64,000 bases of DNA from Paenibacillus pasadenensis (GCF_023715725.1 NZ_JAMBOT010000014.1:1-64000); one strand, 5' to 3'; positions 35,171 to 43,873 are shown, numbered from the stretch's first letter. Translations and numbers: made by a program. The notes: generated from the letters alone by a model not told the origin.

Positions 35171-36736
35171 ATGCCAGTGAAAAAGATTCAAGCAAGTTTG
35201 ACGAGCCGGATTGGCGCGATTATGGCTGTCCCGCTCCTTGCAGGAGCGATTTTAGCCGGACCGGCTGCAGCAGCTCCGGCGAAGCCTCAGGTGAAAACGG
35301 CGGCCGCGGCCCAAGTCAAAACCGGAGCCATCTCTGTAACGCTGGACGGCAAAAAGCTTCCGCTGAAGTCGCAGCCGATTCAAAGCAAGGGCTACATACT
35401 TGTTCCGATGAAAGACATATTCAATTCGTTAGGCGCCTCGGTCACCTGGGAACCTAACACCAAAACAATCATAGCAACCAGCCACAACTATTTGACGATG
35501 ACGCTTCAGGTCGGAGCCTCGCATGCAGTCGTTAACGGCAAAAACGTCAAGCTGGACGTGCCCGCAGCACTGAAAAACGGAGTGACCTACGTACCGATCC
35601 GCTTCGTTTCGGAATCGTTCGGTGCGATTGTCAAATGGGATGGGGCTTCGCGAGCGGTGCGCATCCAATCCGCCGAGTCCCAGATGGAAGAAGCAAGGAT
35701 CAGGGCCGAGAAGGAACGCCAGGCGAACCGCCTGACAACGGCTGAAATCGTTGCAAAAAACGATGACAGCGTCGTTTTGATCCAGACGGACTTCGGTCAA
35801 GGCAGCGGCGTTGTGGTTGACAGCCATGCCGTGCTGACGAACCACCATGTCATGCAGGAAGCAAAATCCGGCAAGGTCATCATGAATGACGGCCGCGAGC
35901 TCACCATCCGGGGAGTCGCTTCATACGACGAAAAAAACGATTTGGCTATCATTGTAACGGAAGAGGATCTTGATGTTCCGGCAGTCGACTTCGGCAAGCT
36001 GGACGATATGGAAAAAGGAGATTCCGTAGTTGCCATCGGCAGCCCGCTAGGTGTGCAGAATACGGTAACCGAAGGCGTAATAAGCAATTTTGGCTACGAC
36101 AACGGAAGCTTTTACTACCAAATTAGCAACCCGATTGACCACGGCAGCTCCGGCGGCGGTCTGTTCAATCAGTTCGGAGAGCTGATCGGCCTGACAACCT
36201 CGGGCTACGAAGATACGGCGGCCAACATTAATTTTGCCGTTTCTTCCGAGGATGCGATGTCGTTGTTATGGGAAACGGATCTGGAATCCGAGCAAATCAG
36301 CTTCCTGAAGTCCTCTCTGCCGGATACGCTGGAAGGCGCGTCTAACGAGGAGATCGTAAAGCTGCTGAAAAAAGAGTTCAACGGCGTCCCGGCAAGCGAC
36401 GGCATGCTGGAGCTGAGCGACTGGAAGGTTAGCCGCGATGAAGCGGGCTGGCTGCAGCTGACGGCGAATGTGCATACCGGTTTTTACGATGTGTATGGCT
36501 CTAAAATGGAAAAGAACCTGCGCCTCTGGGCGTTCAACACGTACTATGACCTGCACAGGCTGCTTCCGAAGGAGAAAATCCAGCTGAATTTGTATTATGA
36601 CAAAAAGGTTGACTTTGAACCGCGCGGATATGCTCCCGGTGTGGTCACGGCTCTTCCGGACGGCAAATGGCAGGTTCGTTATTCCATCTTGGATGTCCAG
36701 TTTAAAGACGAAGTATTGATTAAAATTCCATCTTAA
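35171..36736 (+). CDS. Exported trypsin-like serine protease with copper-amine-oxidase-N domain
   Basis: 521 residues. A signal peptide (MAVPLLAGAILAGPAAAAPA) is followed by a copper-amine-oxidase N-like domain (about 52-167: LPLKSQPIQSKGYILVPMKD, NGVTYVPIRFVSESFGAIV), common in Paenibacillus surface proteins. A short coiled linker (170-188) leads to an HtrA-type catalytic domain: His226 in LTNHHVMQ, Asp257 in EKNDLAI, Ser327 in HGSSGGGLF. The C-terminal 140 residues match no domain I know; a PDZ is not visible. Likely acts outside the membrane in cell-wall protein handling. Confidence 0.88.
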   Translation: MPVKKIQASLTSRIGAIMAVPLLAGAILAGPAAAAPAKPQVKTAAAAQVKTGAISVTLDGKKLPLKSQPIQSKGYILVPMKDIFNSLGASVTWEPNTKTIIATSHNYLTMTLQVGASHAVVNGKNVKLDVPAALKNGVTYVPIRFVSESFGAIVKWDGASRAVRIQSAESQMEEARIRAEKERQANRLTTAEIVAKNDDSVVLIQTDFGQGSGVVVDSHAVLTNHHVMQEAKSGKVIMNDGRELTIRGVASYDEKNDLAIIVTEEDLDVPAVDFGKLDDMEKGDSVVAIGSPLGVQNTVTEGVISNFGYDNGSFYYQISNPIDHGSSGGGLFNQFGELIGLTTSGYEDTAANINFAVSSEDAMSLLWETDLESEQISFLKSSLPDTLEGASNEEIVKLLKKEFNGVPASDGMLELSDWKVSRDEAGWLQLTANVHTGFYDVYGSKMEKNLRLWAFNTYYDLHRLLPKEKIQLNLYYDKKVDFEPRGYAPGVVTALPDGKWQVRYSILDVQFKDEVLIKIPS

Positions 36737-36766
36737 CGATTCCTGCACTTATACGTTTCAAATCTC

Positions 36767-36803
36767 TAGCCGCCGGGGCGAACCCCTGGCGGCTATTTCT
36801 TTT
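36767..36803 (+). terminator. Terminator after the serine protease gene
   Basis: tagccgccgggg (36767-36778) and cccctggcggcta (36783-36795), 12 pairs with one bulge, loop CGAA, then TTTCTTTT. Confidence 0.85.
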
Positions 36804-36898
36804 CCCGTCCGATTGGGGTATTATTGACCTGACTTGGCCCTGCTCGGAGTAGCGCGGCCTGTAAGTAAATTTGAATTTCAGCAAAGAGGGAAATGCCA

Positions 36899-38689
36899 AT
36901 GAAAGTCGTATTAGCGACGCTAAATGCCAAATACATTCACACCTCTCTCGCCCTTAGATGCCTGAAGGCGTTCAGCGAGAAGGATTTTCCAATTGAGATT
37001 GCCGAGTATACGATCAAGGACCCCGTCATGAATATCGTCTCCGATCTTTACGACAGAGGAGCGAAGGTAATCGGGTTCTCCGTGTATATCTGGAATATTG
37101 AAGAGACCGTTAAAGTGATCCGCATCTTGCGGAAAATCGCCCCGGAGGTTCGCATCGTCATGGGCGGCCCCGAAGTCAGCTACGATACCGGCGAGTGGCT
37201 GGAAAAGCTGCCGGAGGTGGATTTTATAATCCACGGCGAGGGCGAGGAAGCTTTCAACCATCTGCTGCACGAAATTCAGGGCGAGGGCAAGTTTCATCGG
37301 GTGTTCGGAGCCGCCTACCGGAAGGAGAAAGACGGCCAGTCCGAGGTTATCGTCAATCCGCCGCGCCCGAAGGTGAATTTGGCCGAGCTGCCAAGCCCTC
37401 ATCGTTTTCCGGAGGACCGGGAATCGCTGGGCAAACGTGTGGTGTATTTTGAAACGAGCCGGGGCTGTCCGTTCAGCTGCTCCTTCTGTCTGTCCAGCAT
37501 CGAGGTTGGTGTCCGTTATTTCGATATCGAGCGCACAAAGGCGGATTTGCTTTATTTGATCGAGGCCGGCGCCAAAACGATTAAGTTCGTCGACCGCACG
37601 TTTAACATCAAGCGCGATTATGCGCTGGAGATGTTCAAATTCCTCATTGAGAATCACGGCGGCTGCGTGTTCCAGTTCGAAATTACGGCGGATATTATGC
37701 GGCCGGAGGTGCTGGATTACTTGGCGGAGCATGCTCCGCCGGATGTTTTCCGCTTCGAGATCGGCGTACAATCCACCAACGATGTGACCAACGAGGCGGT
37801 GGAGCGCCGCCAGAACTGGAACAAGCTGGTCCGTACGGTTACCAGCGTGAAGGATTCCGGAAAAATCGCTCAGCATCTGGATTTGATTGCGGGGCTTCCG
37901 CATGAGGATTACGATACGTTCCGCAAAACGTTTAATGACGTTTTTGCGCTGCGTCCCGAGGAGCTGCAGCTCGGTTTTCTGAAAATGCTGCGCGGTACCG
38001 GACTCAGGCGGGATGCCGATAAATACGGATATGTGTATGCCGATCAGGCGCCGTATGAGATTCTTGGCAACGATCTGATGCCGTTTTCCGACCTCATTCG
38101 TATCAAACGGGTTGAGGATGTTCTGGAAAAATACTGGAACGCGCATCGGATGGATCATACGCTGCTGTTCCTGATTGACCGTGTATTTGGATCCGCCTTT
38201 GATTTCTTCCAGCGGTTCGGCGATTTTTGGGAGCGCCAAGGCTGGGAACGCATCGGCCATCAGCTGGAGGATCTGTTCTCGCGGCTATGGTCATTCCTTA
38301 CTTCCGACGAAGCGCCGCAAGGCATAGAGCTCGACACGATTCAAGGTCTGATGAAGCTGGACTATTTCCTGAACCATAACCACAAGCCGCGCAAAGTATG
38401 GTGGGAGTTCGGCATGGACAAACAGGAGCTGTCCGGCTGGATGAAACGGCTTGCCGAGGAGCCGGAAGCTGTGAGCGGAGGCTTCTCCGAGCTTGGACTC
38501 GGCGAGAAGGAGCTGCAGAAACATGCCGTTCTGGAGCGGCTGCCGTTTGACTTGGAGCTGTTCTTGACGGAGGGCGACGTTAACCGCGAAGCGGAAACGC
38601 TGCTCGTAGTGCTTTACGGCGTTGACGGCAAACGCGGCGGAACCGCGTACAGTCTGCGCCTTGCTCAAGGGGCCGCGGTTAAGGGCTGA
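36899..38689 (+). CDS. B12-binding/radical SAM protein with DUF4080
   Basis: About 596 residues. The N-terminal part (1-140) is a cobalamin-binding-like Rossmann domain (LATLNAKYIHTSLALRCLKA, GFSVYIWNIEETVKVI, IVMGGPEVSYD). The radical SAM core has the CxxxCxxC cluster in TSRGCPFSCSFCLSS, then FVDRTFNIKRDYALEMFKF, and the C-terminal part is DUF4080-like. Predicted iron-sulfur enzyme; substrate unknown. ATG 36893 is in frame two codons upstream; ATG 36899 is better spaced from aaagaggg. Monocistronic, ending at a terminator. Confidence 0.85.
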   Translation: MKVVLATLNAKYIHTSLALRCLKAFSEKDFPIEIAEYTIKDPVMNIVSDLYDRGAKVIGFSVYIWNIEETVKVIRILRKIAPEVRIVMGGPEVSYDTGEWLEKLPEVDFIIHGEGEEAFNHLLHEIQGEGKFHRVFGAAYRKEKDGQSEVIVNPPRPKVNLAELPSPHRFPEDRESLGKRVVYFETSRGCPFSCSFCLSSIEVGVRYFDIERTKADLLYLIEAGAKTIKFVDRTFNIKRDYALEMFKFLIENHGGCVFQFEITADIMRPEVLDYLAEHAPPDVFRFEIGVQSTNDVTNEAVERRQNWNKLVRTVTSVKDSGKIAQHLDLIAGLPHEDYDTFRKTFNDVFALRPEELQLGFLKMLRGTGLRRDADKYGYVYADQAPYEILGNDLMPFSDLIRIKRVEDVLEKYWNAHRMDHTLLFLIDRVFGSAFDFFQRFGDFWERQGWERIGHQLEDLFSRLWSFLTSDEAPQGIELDTIQGLMKLDYFLNHNHKPRKVWWEFGMDKQELSGWMKRLAEEPEAVSGGFSELGLGEKELQKHAVLERLPFDLELFLTEGDVNREAETLLVVLYGVDGKRGGTAYSLRLAQGAAVKG

Positions 38690-38697
38690 CGAAGTGG

Positions 38698-38731
38698 AAA
38701 TCCCCGGCTAACGGACGCCGGGGATTTCTTG
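38698..38731 (+). terminator. Terminator after the radical SAM gene
   Basis: aaatccccggc and gccggggattt, 11-bp arms, 8-nt loop, followed by CTT. Confidence 0.8.
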
Positions 38732-38799
38732 ATGAGTAGAGGAGGATTCGACTTAATTTTGTTCATAGGTGGAGAACTCCTTGAAACAATCCTCCCATT

Positions 38800-38852
38800 A
38801 AAAAGAGGCTATCCCATGAGTCACGCCATGTGACTAGGGACAGCCTCTTTTC
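38800..38852. terminator. Nested hairpin, dispersed repeat copy 2
   Basis: aaaagaggctatccc pairs with gggacagcctctttt with one mismatch, enclosing agtcac/gtgact. It mirrors the element at 20255-20310 in both sequence and two-tier structure, and lies directly before array B. Confidence 0.8.
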
Positions 38853-38880
38853 AATTTGAATACACAATTGAGTGAGTTTT

Positions 38881-39187
38881 ACTGGTAGATCATGCGCCGT
38901 AAGGTCGTTTGACGACCTTACTGGTGCAGTTTACCGGTAGATCATGCTTCGTAAGGTCGTTTGAAGCCCTTACGGGAGCAGTTTACCGGTAGATCATGCA
39001 CCGTAAGGTCGTTTGACGACCTTACGGGAGCAGTTTACCGGTAGATCATGCTTCGTAAGGTCGTTTGAAGCCCTTACGGGAGCAGTTTACCGGTAGATCA
39101 TGCGCCGTAAGGTCGTTTGACGACCTTACGGGAGCAGTTTACCGGTAGATCATGCACCGTAAGGTCGTTTGACGTCCTTACGGGGCC
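38881..39187. repeat. Array B: six 52-bp repeats with alternating hairpin types
   Basis: Units start at 38881, 38933, 38985, 39037, 39089 and 39141. Each begins accggtagatcatgc and has a hairpin centred at 38910, 38962, 39014, 39066, 39118, 39170. Units 1, 3, 5 and 6 carry aaggtcgt-ttg-acgacctt (extended to 12 bp by ccgt/acgg); units 2 and 4 are identical to each other and carry gcttcgtaaggtcgtttgaa followed by gcccttac instead. Unit 6 has one arm mismatch and fades into the manA 3' end. Noncoding. Confidence 0.95.
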
Positions 39188-39209
39188 GCAGCCCGGAATT
39201 ACTTGCCCC

Positions 39210-40184
39210 TTAAGGCACGAGGCTGCGGATAACCGTCATGTCGCCGTCGAGCGTGTAGGAGCCAAGCGTTGCCGGAAGCAGGAAACATTCACCGGCTTTA
39301 ACATCCTGAGCTTCGCCCTCGCCCCAGGCAATCGAGCCGCTGCCCTCGGCAATAACGAGGATAACAAAGCTGTCGGCCGTAGTGCTCAGCTCAAGCGCGC
39401 CGCGCACGATGCCCTTGTCGACCAGGAAGTAAGGGGAGCTCGCGATTGTCAGCCAGCTGCCAGCCTCTACGCCTTCCGTTGTCATGCGTGTTGCGCCTGC
39501 GCCTTCATAAGCAATGACGTTCAGGGAGTCTTCTACATGCAGCTCGCGCAGCTGGCCGTCCAGGCCAGGGCGCTTGTAGTCGTACAGACGGTACGTCGTA
39601 TCAGAGTTTTGCTGAATTTCGGCAACGACTACGCCAGCGCAAAGCGCGTGCACCGTTCCGGCTGGAATGTAGAACGCATCGCCGGCTTTAACCGGCACTT
39701 CCTGCAGCGCCTCCATGACGCGGTCCTCGTCAATGGCTTGCTGCAATGCGGCGCGGTCGATCCCGTCCTTGAGGCCGTAAATGATTTTGGCGCCTGGCTT
39801 GGCGTCGAGAATGTACCACATTTCCGTTTTGCCAAGCTCACCGGCAGGCAGACGGTCGTAGTCATCCGTCGGATGAACCTGAACCGAAAGATCGTCGTTG
39901 CAGTCGAGCAGCTTGATGAGCAGCGGGAAGCGCCCGTTTTTCTCGGAGAAGCCTTTGCCGCCAAACCATTCGCGGCCGAATTGCTCGCGGATTTCGTCCA
40001 GGCCGAGGCCGTCCAGCGCGCCGCCTGTTACCTTGGTGGTGCCGTTAGGGTGATCGCCAATCATCCAGCCTTCGCCGATATGGCCTTCCGGAAGCTCCAG
40101 GCCGAATTGCTCCAGCGCGCGTCCGCCCCAGACGCGTTCTTTCATTTCAGGTTTAAACTTAAGCGGGTAAGGTTTGACAGTCAT
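39210..40184 (-). CDS. manA: Mannose-6-phosphate isomerase, class I
   Basis: 324 residues, Bacillus-type length. Zinc-cupin motifs: LSVQVHPTDDYDRLPAGELG (Gln, His and the following Glu in KTEMWYIL) and DAFYIPAGTVHALCAG. Connects mannose-6-P and fructose-6-P for uptake or surface glycans. ATG 40184 has aggag 10 bp upstream; GTG 40196 overlaps that site. The 3' end abuts array B, with no ordinary terminator, so array hairpins may end its transcript. Confidence 0.93.
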   Translation of the reverse strand: MTVKPYPLKFKPEMKERVWGGRALEQFGLELPEGHIGEGWMIGDHPNGTTKVTGGALDGLGLDEIREQFGREWFGGKGFSEKNGRFPLLIKLLDCNDDLSVQVHPTDDYDRLPAGELGKTEMWYILDAKPGAKIIYGLKDGIDRAALQQAIDEDRVMEALQEVPVKAGDAFYIPAGTVHALCAGVVVAEIQQNSDTTYRLYDYKRPGLDGQLRELHVEDSLNVIAYEGAGATRMTTEGVEAGSWLTIASSPYFLVDKGIVRGALELSTTADSFVILVIAEGSGSIAWGEGEAQDVKAGECFLLPATLGSYTLDGDMTVIRSLVP

Positions 40185-40250
40185 CGTTTGTTCCACTCCT
40201 GTTATCTAGTATTAGAATGATGCAATCGGTGCAGTGCGGATTCGGACAGC

Positions 40251-40655
40251 TTACAGCTGCGGAGCTTGCCCCGGCTGGAACAGCTCCAACAGCTCGCCGT
40301 CCGGGCCGTAAAAGTAGAAATAACGGGCGCCGTTTGGCAGCGTCGTAATCTCAGCATCGCGCAGCGGTACGCCCATACGTTTAATTCGCGCGAATTCTTC
40401 CTCAATATCGTCGACGGTAAAAGCCATATGATGCGTTTTGCCCTCGGCCGGAAGCTCGGAATTATACCCTTCAATCAGCTCCACCTCCGTCTCTGGTGAG
40501 CCGGGGAACCGCAGAAACGCCATACGGACTACGCCGTTTGTGTGGAGAAGAGTGTACGTATGCTCCAAGCCCAGCACATGTTTGTAGTATTCAATCGAAG
40601 CTTCCAAACTAGCAACCATAACGCCAACATGCTCAAACTTGCGGATAGCCATCAT
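40251..40655 (-). CDS. VOC (glyoxalase/dioxygenase-fold) protein
   Basis: 134 residues, two beta-alpha-beta-beta-beta modules: KFEHVGVMVASLEASIEYYK (metal His), EVELIEGYN (metal Glu), HHMAFTVDDIEEEFARIKRM (metal His) and DGELLELFQPG (metal Glu). All four ligands are intact, so it is likely an active metalloenzyme, perhaps lyase or epimerase. Start ATG 40655 or 40652; aaggagga is closer to ideal for the second. It may be transcribed with manA. Confidence 0.85.
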   Translation of the reverse strand: MMAIRKFEHVGVMVASLEASIEYYKHVLGLEHTYTLLHTNGVVRMAFLRFPGSPETEVELIEGYNSELPAEGKTHHMAFTVDDIEEEFARIKRMGVPLRDAEITTLPNGARYFYFYGPDGELLELFQPGQAPQL

Positions 40656-40679
40656 TCATTCCTCCTTAAATTAATTGCG

Positions 40680-41267
40680 CTATCCTTTGCGAGCCTCTAT
40701 GCCGAGCGCGTAGGGAGCTGAGGGCTTCTGGGCCATCCGATAAACGGCGGCCTGAGCCTGCTCCTGTGGCAATGAGGAAGCCCAGCGAAGCACCTCATCG
40801 GCTTCCTCTTCGCCGCCGATATGGCCCGGATAGAGGACGCAGGCCAAAATGCCGCCAGGCCGCAGCAGCTGCAGCGCCGCCTGCATAGCGGGAAGCGTTG
40901 TAGCCGGAAGGGTGATGACCGAAGGATCGGCTCCCGGCAGGTAACCGAGATTGAACATTACCGCTGCCAAACGGCCATGCAGCTCCTGAGGCACCGCATC
41001 CGCCAGCTCGCTGTGCGAGCGGAGCAGCAGGCTTGTCCGTTCCGGAAGCTTTCCCTCTGCCGTTAGCGGCTCCAGCCGCTGGCGGGTTCGCAGAATAGCT
41101 TCCTGCTGGATGTCAAAGCCGATCAGCGAGCCGCGGGGGCCTACAAGCTCAGCGAGAAAACGGGCGTCCACGCCCGTGCCAAGCGTGGCGTCCACGACGG
41201 CGTCGCCGGGCTGTACGCGCTGGCGGACCCAGCCGTGTGCCATGCCGATGACCGACAGCAGACCCAT
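40680..41267 (-). CDS. ytqB: Putative SAM-dependent rRNA methyltransferase YtqB
   Basis: 195 residues. SAM motif DAVVDATLGTGVDARFLAEL, LIGFDIQQEA, and AVMFNLGYLPGADPSVITLP with the NLGYLPG catalytic-type loop of the YtqB family. ATG 41267 has ggaggcga upstream and overlaps the ytqA stop by one base (TGATG), so the two are translationally coupled, the same order as ytqA-ytqB in Bacillus. Confidence 0.88.
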   Translation of the reverse strand: MGLLSVIGMAHGWVRQRVQPGDAVVDATLGTGVDARFLAELVGPRGSLIGFDIQQEAILRTRQRLEPLTAEGKLPERTSLLLRSHSELADAVPQELHGRLAAVMFNLGYLPGADPSVITLPATTLPAMQAALQLLRPGGILACVLYPGHIGGEEEADEVLRWASSLPQEQAQAAVYRMAQKPSAPYALGIEARKG

Positions 41268-42367
41268 CAGCTCGTCGCCTCCGGTGAGCAGCCCGTCGTT
41301 TCGGCGGCGGCAGCCTTCATAAGCGCCGCGTATTTGGCAGCGGACAGCTTTTTGCCAGGCTTGGTAAGGGCCGGGGCCGAGACGGGCTCCGGCAGAAGTC
41401 CTGGCGCCGCGGGCTGCCACAGCCGGCCCTGCCAGGTGCCGCGCCGTTTCAGCTCATCGTCGAAAGCGTTCAAAACCTCCCATTTGCGAAGGCTCCAGGT
41501 CGGCCCGATGAGCAGATCGCGCGGCGCGTCGCCGGTCAGGCGATGAACAATCATCTCCGGAGGCAAAAACTCCAGCGTATCTACGACTAGATTAACGTAC
41601 TCGTCCATTTCGAGGAAGCGCAGCAAGCCGTCCTCATACTGCTTGACCATCGGCGTTTTGCGCATTAAATGAAGCAGATGGATTTTGATGCCTTGAACAT
41701 CCATTGCAGCAACAGCGCGGCCGGTATCCAGCATCATCTCATGCGTTTCCTGCGGGAGGCCGTAAATGATATGCGCGCAGACGCGGATGCCCCGCGCCCG
41801 CAGGCGGCTAACGGCGTCGAGATAACAGGCGGTATCATGCGCGCGGTTGATCAGATCCGAGGTTGACTCATGGATGGTCTGCAGACCCATTTCAATCCAC
41901 AGATACGTGCGTTCGTTAAGCTCCGCCAAATAATCCACGACATCGTCAGGGAGACAATCGGGACGGGTCGCAATAGACAGACCCACGACGCCGGGCTGCG
42001 CAAGAATCGCTTCATAATAGAGGCGCAGCTCCTCGACAGGGGCATACGTATTCGTATAGGCCTGGAAATAACCGATGTAACGGGCGTCCGGCCATTTTTG
42101 ATGCTGGCGGTCGCGAATCGTATTAAACTGCTGGATCAAATCTTCCCGGCGGCTGCCTGCAAAATCGCCCGAGCCCCGCGCGCTGCAAAACGTGCAGCCG
42201 CCGGTTGCGACGGCGCCGTCGCGGTTGGGACAGGTGAAGCCCGCATCAAGCATGACCTTGAATACTTTGCCGCCGAAATGATCTCTCATCTCGTAATTCC
42301 ATGTATGAAACCGCTTGTCTCCCCATAATAGAGGGGCGTCTGCGGAGGTGATTCGAGGTGTTTCCAT
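41267..42367 (-). CDS. ytqA: Radical SAM protein YtqA (TIGR01212-like)
   Basis: 366 residues. Iron-sulfur cysteines in FTCPNRDG and GGCTFCSARGSG, SAM-binding stretches GYFQAYTNTYAP and LSIATRPDCLPDDVVDYLAE, and EMGLQTIHESTSDLINRAHD. ATG 42367 has aaggaagga 6-7 bp upstream; the frame open to 42481 has no better site. Family function is unproven, probably RNA- or tRNA-linked. The C-terminus is longer than usual and Ala/Pro-rich (about 315-366). Confidence 0.88.
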   Translation of the reverse strand: METPRITSADAPLLWGDKRFHTWNYEMRDHFGGKVFKVMLDAGFTCPNRDGAVATGGCTFCSARGSGDFAGSRREDLIQQFNTIRDRQHQKWPDARYIGYFQAYTNTYAPVEELRLYYEAILAQPGVVGLSIATRPDCLPDDVVDYLAELNERTYLWIEMGLQTIHESTSDLINRAHDTACYLDAVSRLRARGIRVCAHIIYGLPQETHEMMLDTGRAVAAMDVQGIKIHLLHLMRKTPMVKQYEDGLLRFLEMDEYVNLVVDTLEFLPPEMIVHRLTGDAPRDLLIGPTWSLRKWEVLNAFDDELKRRGTWQGRLWQPAAPGLLPEPVSAPALTKPGKKLSAAKYAALMKAAAAETTGCSPEATS

Positions 42368-42553
42368 TGAGGCTCCTTCCTTGCGAGAGCGCCGGAATCG
42401 GGAGTTAGGCAAACGCCCAGGCGCAGTCTTTCTACATCTTATAAGAAATTGCCCGGGAATGCCATCGTTCCAAGGCCGCAAACCGTTCTGGAAAGAGCAG
42501 GAAGGCTAATGTTTAACAATAGGACAAGCTGGTTAAAATAGGGCTTGAAAGCG

Positions 42554-42597
42554 TTTAATTTAGGCTTGCAATACCTTACATGATGTGTTAAATTAAA
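42554..42597 (+). promoter_or_regulatory. Sigma-A-type promoter flanked by an inverted repeat
   Basis: TTGCAA (42566-42571) and TAAATT (42589-42594) are 17 bp apart. tttaattta (42554-42562) and taaattaaa (42589-42597) are perfect 9-bp inverted copies that bracket the promoter, so a repressor could bind. Drives the 42716 gene, about 120 bp downstream. The 350-bp divergent gap should also hold the ytqA promoter. Confidence 0.5.
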
Positions 42598-42715
42598 AGT
42601 GTAGAAAGTCAGTTAAATCAAGGGTTTTTCATCACTCCAATGCCGCCGTAACCCTGGTTTTCATAAGCGCCTGTATTTTCGGGAAAGCTGTAAAAAATTC
42701 CACGAGGTGATGAAT

Positions 42716-42910
42716 ATGAACACGGTGAAAATTCCACAAGGCGATAATAAGGTAACGGTTGAGCTTACGGTTAAGGAATTGATGGCTCTGGCAGGCATTC
42801 GCTTCCACGGCAATCACCGCCTTGAGATTGAAGCGCGCAAGAAGCTCAATCACGTGCTCTCCGAAACGTACGATCTGGAGAAGCCAATTCCATATCAAAT
42901 GCTTAACTAG
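42716..42910 (+). CDS. Small conserved-type hypothetical protein, 64 residues
   Basis: MNTVKIPQGDNKVTVELTVK... soluble, basic in the middle (IEARKKLNHVLSETYD), no Cys. ATG 42716 has gaggtg 6 bp upstream (ATG 42710 and GTG 42707 are in frame but overlap it). No family recognised. Own promoter with an inverted repeat around it. Confidence 0.65.
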   Translation: MNTVKIPQGDNKVTVELTVKELMALAGIRFHGNHRLEIEARKKLNHVLSETYDLEKPIPYQMLN

Positions 42911-43078
42911 CAGCCAACAGGTTGGAATATAAGGTGTTGCAAGCGGATCCGATGGGCAGAGCGCCCGCAGGGGCCGCTTTTTTCTTTACAAGCACGCTTA
43001 ACTTGGGCACAATAGGACGGAACGATAGATTAAGATTATGTTTCGCACGGATGCGATTAACTGGAGGATAGCACGAAG

Positions 43079-43852
43079 ATGCGTTTACGAGGTAGAAAAG
43101 GAATCCGCGAGGAGCTGGAGGCGTTGCCGCAGCTAGTTGTACTTGACGCCGCGGAATATAAAGGCAAGTGGAAGGAATTTTTTGGGAACGACAAGCCGAT
43201 TCACGTAGAACTGGGCATGGGCAAGGGCAGATTTATCAGCCAGCATAGCGTACTTAATCCTGATGTTAATTTTATCGGCGTTGATATGTACGACGAGCTC
43301 ATCCGCCGCGCCAGCGAGAAAGCTCTGCTCGCCCGCGAGGAGCTCGGGCTGGAAGGTTATCCGCCCAATCTCGCCTTGCTGCGCGCTAATATTGAAGGAA
43401 TCGCAGACATGTTCGCTCCCGGAGAGCTGGAGCGCATTTACCTGAATTTCAGCGATCCGTGGCCGAAGTCGAAACATGCGCGCCGCCGGTTGTCGCATCC
43501 CCGTTTTTTGGAGCAGTATGCGGTTATTCTGAACGAAAACGGCGAAATTCATCAAAAAACCGACTCTCGGACGCTGTTTGAGTTCTCGCTCAACAGCTAT
43601 GCCGAGGTGGAGCTGCAGATGAAGAATATATCGCTGGATCTCCACCGGGATGAAGTGCGCGACGATCTGGTCCTGACGGAATATGAGAGCAAGTTCATCA
43701 AGCAGGGGCTTCCGATTCATCGCTGCGAGGTAGTCGTGGGCGAAGCCGCTCTGGCGGCCTACCGCAAGGAAAAAGCGGACCGCCGCTCCCGCGAAGCCGC
43801 CAAAGAGCGCGAGGATATGGAGAAGGCCAAGCAGCATACTTCGCAAGGATAA
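43079..43852 (+). CDS. trmB: tRNA (guanine-N7)-methyltransferase
   Basis: 257 residues; makes m7G46 in tRNA variable loops using SAM. Motifs: VELGMGKGRFI (SAM), NFIGVDMYDELIRRASEK, IYLNFSDPWPKSKHARRRLS with the DPWPK signature, and KTDSRTLFEFSLN. The C-terminal tail (about 225-257) is charged and longer than usual (ADRRSREAAKEREDMEKAKQ). taggaggata-like site precedes the ATG. Ends at a terminator shared with the convergent PAP2 gene. Confidence 0.93.
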   Translation: MRLRGRKGIREELEALPQLVVLDAAEYKGKWKEFFGNDKPIHVELGMGKGRFISQHSVLNPDVNFIGVDMYDELIRRASEKALLAREELGLEGYPPNLALLRANIEGIADMFAPGELERIYLNFSDPWPKSKHARRRLSHPRFLEQYAVILNENGEIHQKTDSRTLFEFSLNSYAEVELQMKNISLDLHRDEVRDDLVLTEYESKFIKQGLPIHRCEVVVGEAALAAYRKEKADRRSREAAKEREDMEKAKQHTSQG

Positions 43853-43873
43853 GGCTCAAGCCCTGTATAGACA

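Noticed and set aside
36920-38260. 446-codon open frame on the reverse strand opposite the radical SAM gene
   Set aside because: Basic, low-identity composition with no motifs; it mirrors the codon pattern of the real gene and has no ribosome site.
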